Positions 7,426 through 14,349 of a DNA stretch of 19,135 nucleotides are shown one piece after another. The stretch comes from Cryomorphaceae bacterium. Lineage in GTDB: Bacteria; Bacteroidota; Bacteroidia; Flavobacteriales; Schleiferiaceae. Under the pieces are notes generated by a model that did no database searches, was not told the DNA's origin, and was given only the letters and a program-made list of their open reading frames with translations. The first letter of the stretch is position 1, and each line of letters begins with the position of its first letter. The position numbers were made by a program, and so were the translations under genes. The stretch covers positions 1 through 19,135 of the forward strand of contig JAIUMB010000026.1 of NCBI GenBank assembly GCA_022565745.1, given 5' to 3'.

Positions 7426-8129
7426 GTAAACAATCCGCCATTAAAGTGTAGCGTTTGACCGGTGACGTAGCCACTGTTTTTTCCAATAAGCCACATCAGC
7501 AAATCGGCCATTTCTCGTGGATCACCTAGTTCGCCTATGGGTATACGTTGACGAATATTTTCGCGAATAGACTCAGGTACCTCCTCAATCATTCCGGTAT
7601 TGAGATAACCTGGTGCAATGGCGTTAACCGTAATGCCTCGTCCGGCCGTTTCCGCTGCTTGTGCGCGCATCATTCCCAGCAGTCCGGCCTTAGAAGCTGC
7701 ATATGCGGCTGTACCTGCTACGCCTTGTTGGGCAACAATAGAGCTGATATAGAGGATTCGTCCCCAACGTAATTCACGCATGGCTGGTAAACAAAGGGAA
7801 GACATTAAAAAGGCAGCGTTGAGATTGACGGCGAGTACCTTTTGCCAGTCATCAAACGACATTTTCCAGCTCATGGCATTGGCGTTGATGCCGGCGTTGT
7901 GGATAAAGATATGTGGGTGACCGACCAAATCAATCGTTTGCCGGTGAATATCTCTCACCCCCTCTTCCGTGGCCAAATCGCCTGTCACCAAGTGGAGTTG
8001 TTTATGCGGTTGAATATTCTGAGGATTGTTACCGGCAACGGCAACCACTGTATACCCCGAACTGAGGAGACGGCCGGTGAGTACCTGCCCTATTCCTCCG
8101 GAGGCGCCAGTAAGAAGAACTGTTTGCAT
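7422..8129 (-). CDS. Short-chain dehydrogenase/reductase, FabG-like
   Basis: A 235-residue NAD(P)-dependent SDR. It has the glycine-rich cofactor motif TGASGGIG at residues 7-14, NAG at 78-80, and the catalytic set Asn102 (VNLNAAF), Ser130, Tyr143 and Lys147 in the YAASK pattern. The C-terminal GYVTGQTLHFNGG is typical of 3-oxoacyl-ACP reductases (FabG type). Family members reduce 3-ketoacyl groups or sugar and alcohol substrates; which applies here is not decidable. Its TGA overlaps the ATG of the deacetylase gene. The gene begins 79 bases after the tRNA-Arg on the same strand with no terminator between, so read-through from the tRNA promoter is possible. No acyl carrier protein or ketosynthase is nearby, which argues against this being the housekeeping fabG. 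Confidence 0.88.
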   Translation of the reverse strand: MQTVLLTGASGGIGQVLTGRLLSSGYTVVAVAGNNPQNIQPHKQLHLVTGDLATEEGVRDIHRQTIDLVGHPHIFIHNAGINANAMSWKMSFDDWQKVLAVNLNAAFLMSSLCLPAMRELRWGRILYISSIVAQQGVAGTAAYAASKAGLLGMMRAQAAETAGRGITVNAIAPGYLNTGMIEEVPESIRENIRQRIPIGELGDPREMADLLMWLIGKNSGYVTGQTLHFNGGLFT

Positions 8130-8144
8130 GTCCGGGAGTTGGGT

Positions 8145-8163
8145 TAGTGATCGCGACAGGATT
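8145..8163 (-). repeat. 19-bp duplicate of the tRNA-Arg 3' end
   Basis: TAGTGATCGCGACAGGATT here (plus-strand reading) is identical to 8205-8223, which contains the last 16 bases of tRNA-Arg plus 3 flanking bases. The two copies are offset by exactly 60 bp. The copy ends 15 bases before the SDR start codon. With 8174-8182 it can also form a 9-bp stem (GATCGCGAC / GTCGTGATC, one G-T pair). It could be an attachment-site scar or the remnant of a duplicated tRNA. Confidence 0.85.
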
Positions 8164-8207
8164 ACTCCCTTCGGTCGTGATCAATGTGGTTCCATTATAA
8201 AATCTAG

Positions 8208-8281
8208 TGATCGCGACAGGATTCGAACCTGTGACCGTCTGCTTAGAAGGCAGATGCTCTATCCAGCTGAGCTACGCGACC
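8208..8281 (-). tRNA. tRNA-Arg (anticodon UCU)
   Basis: A 74-nt cloverleaf reads on the minus strand. The acceptor arms are GGTCGCG and CGCGATC, 7 bp with one G-U pair, and the discriminator base is A. The D-arm is AGCTCAGCTGGATAGAGC. The anticodon stem TCTGC / GCAGA encloses the loop CTTCTAA, which gives anticodon TCT, reading AGA/AGG arginine codons. The T-arm carries GGTTCGAATCC. CCA is not encoded. The next gene on the strand is the SDR, with no terminator between. Confidence 0.97.
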
Positions 8282-8450
8282 AAATTTGTGTCTGTCTATA
8301 AAGTCAAACAACTGCGAAGGGACAGCACAAGGCTACACTACGGCAACGGCCGGCAAAATTAAGGCAACCGAAGCGCATATACAACTAACTTTATCACATC
8401 GGTGAAAAAAATATGCCAAAAAAAAACGCGTATGTAGACCATTTATTTAT

Positions 8451-8458
8451 TACTTTCG
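8451..8458 (+). promoter_or_regulatory. Predicted -7 promoter element for the POT transporter
   Basis: TACTTTCG fits TAnnTTYG, a common variant of the Bacteroidota -7 element. It lies 31 bases before the ATG at 8490, so the leader would be about 25 nt. The rest of the 208-base spacer back to the tRNA (8282-8489) holds no gene that I can see. Confidence 0.45.
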
Positions 8459-8489
8459 GCAAAATTTTTTTTGTCTAAAAAACTAGAGT

Positions 8490-9995
8490 ATGGCGCTGAA
8501 TAAGAAAAGTAAACTAGGAGCGAGTCCAACCGTAAACATAGAAACCGAGGGGCATCCCAATGGTTTGTTTGTATTGTTCTTCTCAGAAATGTGGGAGCGA
8601 TTCTGTTACTACGGAATGCGTGTGTTACTCATACTTTATCTTGTTAAATCATTGGGTAAAGGCGATGCACAGGCGTCTTTAATTTACGGTAGTTACACCG
8701 CTCTTGTTTACGCTGCACCCGTACTTGGCGGTAAAATGGCCGATAAGTTTTTGGGTTATCGGTTGGCTATATTGCTTGGTGCTCTGTTGATGGCTTTGGG
8801 TGAATTCCTTATTCTAGGGGGCAACGATTTTTGGTTACTGATTGGAATGGGCGCCATCATCGTTGGAAATGGTTACTTTAAAGCCAACATTTCTACCATT
8901 GTTGGAAAACTTTACGCCGATGATGATCCACGTCGCGACTCTGGATTTACCATTTTCTATATTGGTATTAACATCGGTGCATTACTGGCCACCACTGTTG
9001 TTGCCTTTGTGGGTGAAACCTACGGATTCCGTTACGGATTTGCCTTGGCTGGTTTTGGTATGATTGCCGGTTTCTTGATCTTTTGGTTTGGTCGTCACCG
9101 CTACGCTCACGCTGAAGGACTAAATATTCGTCCGGAAGCATATAAAAAAGTTTTTGGCCCTATCAATTACCTTCATTTGATTATATTGGGAACATTTTCC
9201 TTTATTCCCCTTTGTTATGTCCTTATCAGTCAGAATCAAATCATGGACTTCTTGCTGTTGGGGGTATTTGCTGCTGTGGCATTCAATCTTATTAAAGCGG
9301 GGATCGCAGAAGGCGGTGTTTGGAAAGACCGCATGATTGCACTGGTTATATTTATGCTTATCAATATTGGCTTCTGGGCCAGTTTTGAGCAGGCGGGTAC
9401 ATCACTGACACTCTTTGCTGATCGTAACGTTGATCGTTTTATTGGTGGTTGGGAAATGCCCGCCTCAATGACACAGTTTTTTAACCCGGCTTTCATTATC
9501 ATCTTCGGGTCTCTATTTTCTGTGATGTGGGTACGCTTAACGCGTATCAATAAAAACCCAAGTATCCCCATCAAATTTTCCCTTGGATTCCTCCAGTTGG
9601 GTCTCGGCTTCTTAGTTACCTTATTGGCTGCTAACTTTGCGGAAGATTTTAAAGTACCTCTTTTAACACTTGTGTTTCTTTACCTCTTACACACCACTGG
9701 CGAGTTATTTATCTCTCCCATAGGGTTATCAATGGTAACAAAGTTGTCGCCTAAAAATATAGCAGGAACAGCCATGGGAGGCTGGTTCTTGAGTTTTGCC
9801 ATTGCCAACTTTGTGGCCGGTAAAATTGCTGCCTTAACTGGCGGAGAAGAAGGCGGTGTGCCCATTTCGTTGGAAGCTGGTTTTAACAAGTACATGACGG
9901 TTTTCACCAATATCGGTTTAGTGCTCGTAGGCTTGTCTATCCTTATTGCCTTATTCTCCAAGCCGCTTAATAAGCTGATGCATGGCGTTAGATAG
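8490..9995 (+). CDS. Proton-dependent oligopeptide transporter (POT/PTR family)
   Basis: A 501-residue inner-membrane MFS transporter that would import di- and tripeptides with protons. The POT signature ExxERFxYY is present as EMWERFCYY at residues 33-41 in the first helix. The second family signature is recognisable around GNGYFKANISTIVGKLY and FTIFYIGINIGA. About 12 to 14 hydrophobic segments span the protein. Near the C-terminus, LLHTTGELFISPIGLSMVTKLSP matches the conserved substrate- and proton-site helix of the family. It is a single-gene unit with its own promoter. Only 24 bases separate its stop from the convergent gene at 10020, and I see no terminator hairpin in that gap. The length is normal for bacterial POT proteins. 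Confidence 0.93.
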   Translation: MALNKKSKLGASPTVNIETEGHPNGLFVLFFSEMWERFCYYGMRVLLILYLVKSLGKGDAQASLIYGSYTALVYAAPVLGGKMADKFLGYRLAILLGALLMALGEFLILGGNDFWLLIGMGAIIVGNGYFKANISTIVGKLYADDDPRRDSGFTIFYIGINIGALLATTVVAFVGETYGFRYGFALAGFGMIAGFLIFWFGRHRYAHAEGLNIRPEAYKKVFGPINYLHLIILGTFSFIPLCYVLISQNQIMDFLLLGVFAAVAFNLIKAGIAEGGVWKDRMIALVIFMLINIGFWASFEQAGTSLTLFADRNVDRFIGGWEMPASMTQFFNPAFIIIFGSLFSVMWVRLTRINKNPSIPIKFSLGFLQLGLGFLVTLLAANFAEDFKVPLLTLVFLYLLHTTGELFISPIGLSMVTKLSPKNIAGTAMGGWFLSFAIANFVAGKIAALTGGEEGGVPISLEAGFNKYMTVFTNIGLVLVGLSILIALFSKPLNKLMHGVR

Positions 9996-10019
9996 GCTGC
10001 GGAGTAAAACCCATGCCTC

Positions 10020-10427
10020 TTAAGGACAAGTGCACGTCACTTCCGACCCCGCCTTTACCACTGATAAAATTCTCAGCTCTTCCTTGCAGTTTTGGGTGAG
10101 AATTTGCCAAACTTGGCCATCTGTATCTTTCCAAGTCAAAGGATATTTTTTACAAAGGATATCCTCTTTGGCTTGCGATTGCTTAAAATTGATTTTGGCT
10201 TCGCGCAGTACGTTGTCGAATAAGCTGTCGTTGAATTGATAGCATTCCATTTGACACATGGCAAAAGGTGACGCCTTGAGTTCTTTCTTGCGCATATCAT
10301 ACAACACACGATCATTGGGGAAATAAGAGCACTGTATGTCTCTATCGCCAAACAAAGCATAGACGATCAATGTCCCAAAAAACACCCCAATACCAAAATA
10401 AAAAAACCGTCTTAGATAGACCTTCAT
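10020..10427 (-). CDS. Small membrane-anchored cysteine-rich protein, DUF4258-like
   Basis: A 135-residue protein with one N-terminal membrane helix (about residues 9-26, preceded by basic KVYLRR, so the rest is probably periplasmic). The visible pattern, CSYFPNDRVLYDMRKKEL after the helix, then INFKQSQAKEDILCKKY and a late VWQILTQNCKEELRILSV, resembles the DUF4258 proteins of Flavobacteriia, whose function is unknown. Seven cysteines (33, 58, 62, 92, 114, 132, 134) include CxxxC and a C-terminal CxC; disulfides or metal binding are possible but unproven. The start lies 16 bases after the stop of the glycosyltransferase gene, so the two are probably cotranscribed. Family assignment is tentative. 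Confidence 0.7.
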   Translation of the reverse strand: MKVYLRRFFYFGIGVFFGTLIVYALFGDRDIQCSYFPNDRVLYDMRKKELKASPFAMCQMECYQFNDSLFDNVLREAKINFKQSQAKEDILCKKYPLTWKDTDGQVWQILTQNCKEELRILSVVKAGSEVTCTCP

Positions 10428-10443
10428 AGTGTATGTAATTCGT

Positions 10444-12009
10444 TTAGAGCTCTTTTATACCGTAAGCCACTTCCCCTATGCCACCACTTATTTTACCTGC
10501 AAAAACAATTGATGAGTGCTTGACATCCAAAGGAAAAATATACGCAGCCTTAATGTCGGACGGCGGCATGGGTGCCTCAAATGTTTCCAGCACCATAAAG
10601 CGATCTTTCATGTACTTGTGAAGATAGACTTCTAAACTAGGGTGTCGTTCTAATTCCGCGCGTGATACATAAACCATATCATACTTTTTCATAGATTTAG
10701 TCATGTATTTAATCACACCCCAATGATGACGAAAAGCGTGTGGTGCGGCCACCCAAAAAGTGAGAGAGCCTACCAATCCATAAAGCAACCAGCGTCTGAA
10801 CTTATCGCGGGCATTGATTTTTTCCATACGCCAAATAATCAGCACCCCTCCAATGACCAACATAATTCCTGGAATAAAAATATAGTACCAGCTGCCTGGT
10901 TTCATCAAATATATTGATGTTGATACAGCTATAATGAGTGCCAGAGTTAATATTGCCGCTTGCATTAAAGGAGCAAACAAACGCGGAAACTTCTTGACTT
11001 GACGAGACCAATCGAGAACCAGAGAACCTATGATGACTGAAAATGCAGGAAAAGAAAGCATAGACAACCACGCCACTTTTCCTCCCATCAAAATGTATGG
11101 CAACCAAGCACTAATGGCCCAAATCGCAAAAAACTGCTTGGGGGCTCCTTTACGCATGGAAACGGTAATGGTACGCAACAATGCACGAGGTATAAACACC
11201 ACAAAAGGTAAAAAGGCAAAGATGAGTACCAGCATTTCCCAATGAGAAAAAAATGGTAGTGAGAGTGAATTGGTAAAAGTCCATATATACCCGTTTTCTT
11301 CGATAAATTGCATGACATAGCCTGGACTGGTTTTTTCCGCCATATACATCCAGTAGATTAAGGGCAGTGATGAAATGACTATGGTCAGTAAGACACGTGG
11401 CTTTAATAGCCACTTTCCTTTGGGAAAAAACAGTATGAGTAATACAAAGAGCAAAATGACATAAATCAATACGGCTGGTCCTTCGGTTAAGAGTGCCAAA
11501 GACAGCATAAAACCGATTAACACCAACCACCCAGGCTGCTCATAAATCAAATACCGCTGTACCCCAACCACCATTGTTGTCATAAAAAAGATAAGCGGAC
11601 TGTAATGTAACCCCACGTTTCCAATGATACCTACCGCTATGTTACTGGCAAACACCACCAAAGTAGCTAAACCCAATTGTCGGTCAAATCGATTAACGTG
11701 AAAAAACAACGTCAAAAACGTCATCCACATAAAAATTGCTGCAGGAAATCGAAGGGCAAATTCATTGATACCAAAGAATTTTTGGCTCAATGCCAGAATC
11801 CAAATATTTAAAGGTGGGTAACCAATGCCTTCAGGGGCTAACCAACCACCCTCATTTAAGAGATTCATCGCCGTCAAAGCGTTTATGGCTTCTTGATTGT
11901 CGAAAATTGGGAAAACGGTCATCCCAAAGACCAAAACCAAAAAAACACCTATAACAGATATGCGCGACAAATAATTGTTCGAAGCATCTGAAAGGGAAAA
12001 TATATTCAT
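10444..12009 (-). CDS. Glycosyltransferase family 39 (PMT/ArnT-like) membrane protein
   Basis: A polytopic inner-membrane protein of 521 residues with roughly 10 to 12 hydrophobic segments, followed by a hydrophilic C-terminal domain of about 90 residues. The first periplasmic loop carries FPIFDNQEAINALTAMNLLNEGGWLAPEGIGYPPLNIWILAL, the acidic-loop pattern of GT39/GT83 enzymes, which transfer sugars from polyprenyl-phosphate donors onto lipids or proteins at the outer face of the membrane. I start it at the ATG at 12009 (MNIFSLSDASNN). A longer frame reaches 12174, but its extra 55 residues look non-coding and contain a promoter-like TACTTTCG. It is followed 16 bases later by the small cysteine-rich protein. 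The acceptor is unknown; lipid A or an O-glycosylated protein are options. Confidence 0.85.
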   Translation of the reverse strand: MNIFSLSDASNNYLSRISVIGVFLVLVFGMTVFPIFDNQEAINALTAMNLLNEGGWLAPEGIGYPPLNIWILALSQKFFGINEFALRFPAAIFMWMTFLTLFFHVNRFDRQLGLATLVVFASNIAVGIIGNVGLHYSPLIFFMTTMVVGVQRYLIYEQPGWLVLIGFMLSLALLTEGPAVLIYVILLFVLLILFFPKGKWLLKPRVLLTIVISSLPLIYWMYMAEKTSPGYVMQFIEENGYIWTFTNSLSLPFFSHWEMLVLIFAFLPFVVFIPRALLRTITVSMRKGAPKQFFAIWAISAWLPYILMGGKVAWLSMLSFPAFSVIIGSLVLDWSRQVKKFPRLFAPLMQAAILTLALIIAVSTSIYLMKPGSWYYIFIPGIMLVIGGVLIIWRMEKINARDKFRRWLLYGLVGSLTFWVAAPHAFRHHWGVIKYMTKSMKKYDMVYVSRAELERHPSLEVYLHKYMKDRFMVLETFEAPMPPSDIKAAYIFPLDVKHSSIVFAGKISGGIGEVAYGIKEL

Positions 12010-12033
12010 TCTTTTTCCATCGAAATTAGATTG

Positions 12034-12041
12034 CGAAAGTA
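12034..12041 (-). promoter_or_regulatory. Predicted -7 promoter element for the GT39 operon
   Basis: On the minus strand TACTTTCG fits TAnnTTYG and lies 24 bases before the ATG at 12009. A second similar motif (TACTTTCC) lies about 50 bases further upstream. Both fall within the N-terminal extension of the longest open frame, supporting the shorter start. Confidence 0.45.
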
Positions 12042-12214
12042 CTGCATAGAAATAAAAAACGCATGATGACATTGGCGTGGAAAGTATTGTCACATTTTTT
12101 TTAGATATACCTTGTGTATCTGTTCTTTTTCTATGAAATTTACAGCCAGAAAAACGATGCTCAAAAACGTTCAAAAGCTGCCATGTGCTGAAGTTAAATA
12201 TCCATGTAAACAGA

Positions 12215-12231
12215 TAAAGTGAACCACTTTA
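12215..12231 (+). promoter_or_regulatory. Perfect 7-3-7 palindrome, candidate operator
   Basis: TAAAGTG AAC CACTTTA is a perfect inverted repeat ending 4 bases before the -7 element of the rimB operon at 12236. It therefore occupies the -33/-7 spacer, where a bound repressor would block RNA polymerase. No regulator gene lies next to it. The operator role is inferred from position only. Confidence 0.45.
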
Positions 12232-12235
12232 TTTA

Positions 12236-12243
12236 TACTTTCG
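12236..12243 (+). promoter_or_regulatory. Predicted -7 promoter element for the rimB-rimK-rsmE-symporter operon
   Basis: TACTTTCG fits TAnnTTYG and lies 59 bases before the rimB ATG at 12303, giving a leader of about 53 nt. The 293-base divergent spacer (12010-12302) otherwise holds only the GT39 promoter and the palindrome. A 29-codon frame from 12133 has no support. Confidence 0.5.
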
Positions 12244-12302
12244 TGCCCTTGTACTAAAACATTTCAGAACAGCTACTATTCAATAGATAAATAATCAATT
12301 AA

Positions 12303-12746
12303 ATGATTAAAAGACAAACCATAGGTGCCATTGATAAAATTGACTTCCCCGAGTTTGGACTTTTTGATATCGATTGTCGAATAGATACCGGCGCAACCAG
12401 CTCAGCCATTCACTGTCAAAACATCAGCATACGTGAAGTCAATGGAGAAGACGTCTTGACCTTTGAATTACTCGATAGAAAACATCCACTTTATAACAAG
12501 CAGGCCTTTTGCACCAAAGAATTTTCACAAAAAAAGGTTCGCTCATCATTTGGTATAGAAGAAATTCGTTACGCCATAACAACAGATGTGGTGTTGTTTG
12601 GTAAAAGTTACACCACTCAATTTACTTTAGCCGACCGCGTCAAAATGCGATTTCCCGTATTGATAGGTAGAAAACTGCTTCGCCAAGGTTTCATCGTAGA
12701 TGTCAGAAAAAAAAATATATCTTTCAACAAAAAACAACGATCATGA
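12303..12746 (+). CDS. rimB: RimB-like retropepsin-type protease (ATP-dependent zinc protease family)
   Basis: A 147-residue protein of the putative zinc protease family PF05618, which has a retropepsin-like aspartic protease fold. The catalytic-type motif is RIDTGATSSAIH (about residues 26-37), and the second conserved segment is FPVLIGRKLLRQGFIVDV near the end. In Pseudomonas, RimB counteracts RimK by removing glutamates from ribosomal protein S6; the same role is inferred here because rimK follows directly, with its ATG overlapping the rimB TGA by 4 bases. No signal peptide is seen, so it should be cytoplasmic. Length is normal for the family. The symbol rests on this family and context rather than on a direct match to a characterised protein. 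Confidence 0.85.
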   Translation: MIKRQTIGAIDKIDFPEFGLFDIDCRIDTGATSSAIHCQNISIREVNGEDVLTFELLDRKHPLYNKQAFCTKEFSQKKVRSSFGIEEIRYAITTDVVLFGKSYTTQFTLADRVKMRFPVLIGRKLLRQGFIVDVRKKNISFNKKQRS

Positions 12747-13651
12747 ATATTGCTGTTCTTTCTACCAATAAAAACATATACTCCACCAAACGTCTCGTTG
12801 AAGCCGGTGAAGCGCGTGGTCATCAAATGATCGTGCTAAACCACACCAAGTGTTACGTGGTAATGGAACCCGGAAAACCTGAAATCTATTATAAAGATCG
12901 TCCTGTAGACAATATAGATGCCGTGATTCCACGCATTGGTGCTTCAGTAACCTTTTACGGAAGCAGCATCATCAGACAATTTGAAATGCGAAAAACGTTC
13001 TCAACGTTGAGTTCACTTGGCCTTGTTAGATCTAGAGATAAATTGCGTGCTACACAAATTCTCGCTCGTCACGGATTGGGTTTTCCTAAAACTGCTTTTG
13101 CTAAATATCCAAGCGATGTTGATTATCTCATCAAGCAAGTTGGAGGAGCGCCATTGATTGTTAAACTTCTCGAAGGTACACAAGGACTTGGTGTTGTTTT
13201 GGCCGAAACCCGAAAAGCTGCAAAATCTGTAATTGAAGCCTTTTACGGTTTATCGGCCAACATCATTGTACAGGAGTTTATATCCGAAGCCAATGGCTGT
13301 GACATTCGTGCTTTGGTGGTTGACAACAAGGTGGTTGCGGCCTACAAACGTGTGGGTAAAGAAGGTGATTTTCGCTCCAACTTACACCGTGGTGGTTCGG
13401 GACAGAAAATTCGTTTATCTAAGGCTGAAAAAGATGCTGCCATAAAAGCTGCCCAAGCCTTAGGCTTGAAAATAGCTGGTGTAGACATGCTCCAAAGCAA
13501 TCGTGGGCCCCTCATATTGGAAGTAAATTCGTCTCCGGGACTGGAAGGCGTAGAAAAATATACCGGTGTAAATGTGGCCGATAAAATCATCGCTTACATA
13601 GAAAACAATATCGACAAACCACTGAAACACAAAGACAAAGTTGGCGCCTAA
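12743..13651 (+). CDS. rimK: RimK family alpha-L-glutamate ligase
   Basis: A 302-residue ATP-grasp ligase, the same size as E. coli RimK (300). RimK adds glutamate residues to the C-terminus of ribosomal protein S6. The N-terminal domain begins MNIAVLSTNKNIYSTKRLVEAGEARGH and contains IDAVIPRIGASVTFYG. The ATP-grasp part shows the nucleotide-binding KLLEGTQGLGVVLAE, then VQEFI and DIRALVVDNKVVAAYKR, FRSNLHRGG, and the metal-binding ILEVNSSPGLEG. The C-terminal residues KPLKHKDKVGA are basic. It is coupled to rimB upstream by an ATGA overlap and to rsmE downstream, where TAATG joins stop and start. The acceptor in this organism is assumed, not shown, to be S6. Confidence 0.93.
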   Translation: MNIAVLSTNKNIYSTKRLVEAGEARGHQMIVLNHTKCYVVMEPGKPEIYYKDRPVDNIDAVIPRIGASVTFYGSSIIRQFEMRKTFSTLSSLGLVRSRDKLRATQILARHGLGFPKTAFAKYPSDVDYLIKQVGGAPLIVKLLEGTQGLGVVLAETRKAAKSVIEAFYGLSANIIVQEFISEANGCDIRALVVDNKVVAAYKRVGKEGDFRSNLHRGGSGQKIRLSKAEKDAAIKAAQALGLKIAGVDMLQSNRGPLILEVNSSPGLEGVEKYTGVNVADKIIAYIENNIDKPLKHKDKVGA

Positions 13652-14349
13652 TGCATTGGTTTGTTGCCCAACATATCCAAGATTCACAAGCACTATTATC
13701 GGAGAGCGAAAGTCACCATGCACTAAAAGTACTTCGACTTAAAAGCGGTACACCTATAGTAGTTATCGATGGTTTGGGAAATGGCTGGCATGCAGAAATT
13801 GTAGGAAGCAATGGAAAACAGTTGGCTTGTTCTTTAGTGTCTCCCTTACCTACACAGAAACCTCCCAAACTCAGCATAGCATTGGCACCTACCAAACAAA
13901 TTGACCGCACGGAATGGTTTGCCGAAAAGGCCACGGAAATTGGGGTGGATCAACTGTATTTTTTTACCTCAAAAAACAGCGAACGCAAACAACTGCGCAT
14001 CGACCGAATAGAAAAAGTAGTCACCGCTGCCGCCAAACAAAGTCAGCGGACATTCATTCCCAAAGTACATGGGCTCATATCGTTTGAAGAGGTGTTGCAG
14101 TTGTCGCACAACAAGCTATTGGCTTGGTGCGGGGAAAACGAGCGTCCTGAACAACACGTAAAAGACGCCTTTGTAAATATCAAAAACCCCTTGATCATCA
14201 TTGGTCCGGAAGGTGATTTCAGCACCGAAGAAGTGCGCATGGCTAAAAAACAAAACTGTCAAATTGTTGGCTTGGGCGATGCACGCTTGCGCACAGAAAC
14301 CGCTGGGGTATTTGCTGCCGCTGCCTATCAACTCATAAGCAATCTCTGA
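13651..14349 (+). CDS. rsmE: 16S rRNA (uracil(1498)-N(3))-methyltransferase
   Basis: A 232-residue SPOUT-class methyltransferase that methylates N3 of U1498 in 16S rRNA of the small subunit. The N-terminal PUA-like part begins HWFVAQHI and includes SHHALKVLRLKSG. The SPOUT domain shows AEKATEIGVDQLYFF (91-105), AAAKQSQRTFIPKV (126-139), the cofactor-loop GPEGDFSTEEV (185-195) and the knot segment GLGDARLRTETAG (207-219). All expected family motifs are present and the length is normal. The ATG overlaps the last base of the rimK stop, and its own TGA overlaps the symporter ATG, so the four genes form a tightly coupled operon. Together with rimK it makes this a ribosome-modification cluster. Confidence 0.95.
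   Translation: MHWFVAQHIQDSQALLSESESHHALKVLRLKSGTPIVVIDGLGNGWHAEIVGSNGKQLACSLVSPLPTQKPPKLSIALAPTKQIDRTEWFAEKATEIGVDQLYFFTSKNSERKQLRIDRIEKVVTAAAKQSQRTFIPKVHGLISFEEVLQLSHNKLLAWCGENERPEQHVKDAFVNIKNPLIIIGPEGDFSTEEVRMAKKQNCQIVGLGDARLRTETAGVFAAAAYQLISNL

Noticed and set aside
8026..8301. Plus-strand frame running through the SDR start and tRNA-Arg
   Set aside because: It reads antisense through a structural tRNA gene and the SDR, so it cannot be a normal coding sequence.
12010..12174. 55-residue N-terminal extension of the GT39 protein
   Set aside because: It contains promoter-like sequences, and the ATG at 12009 already provides the normal first membrane helix of the family.
12133..12222. 29-codon plus-strand frame between GT39 and rimB
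   Set aside because: No conservation evidence, overlaps the palindrome next to the rimB promoter, and short frames of this size are expected by chance.
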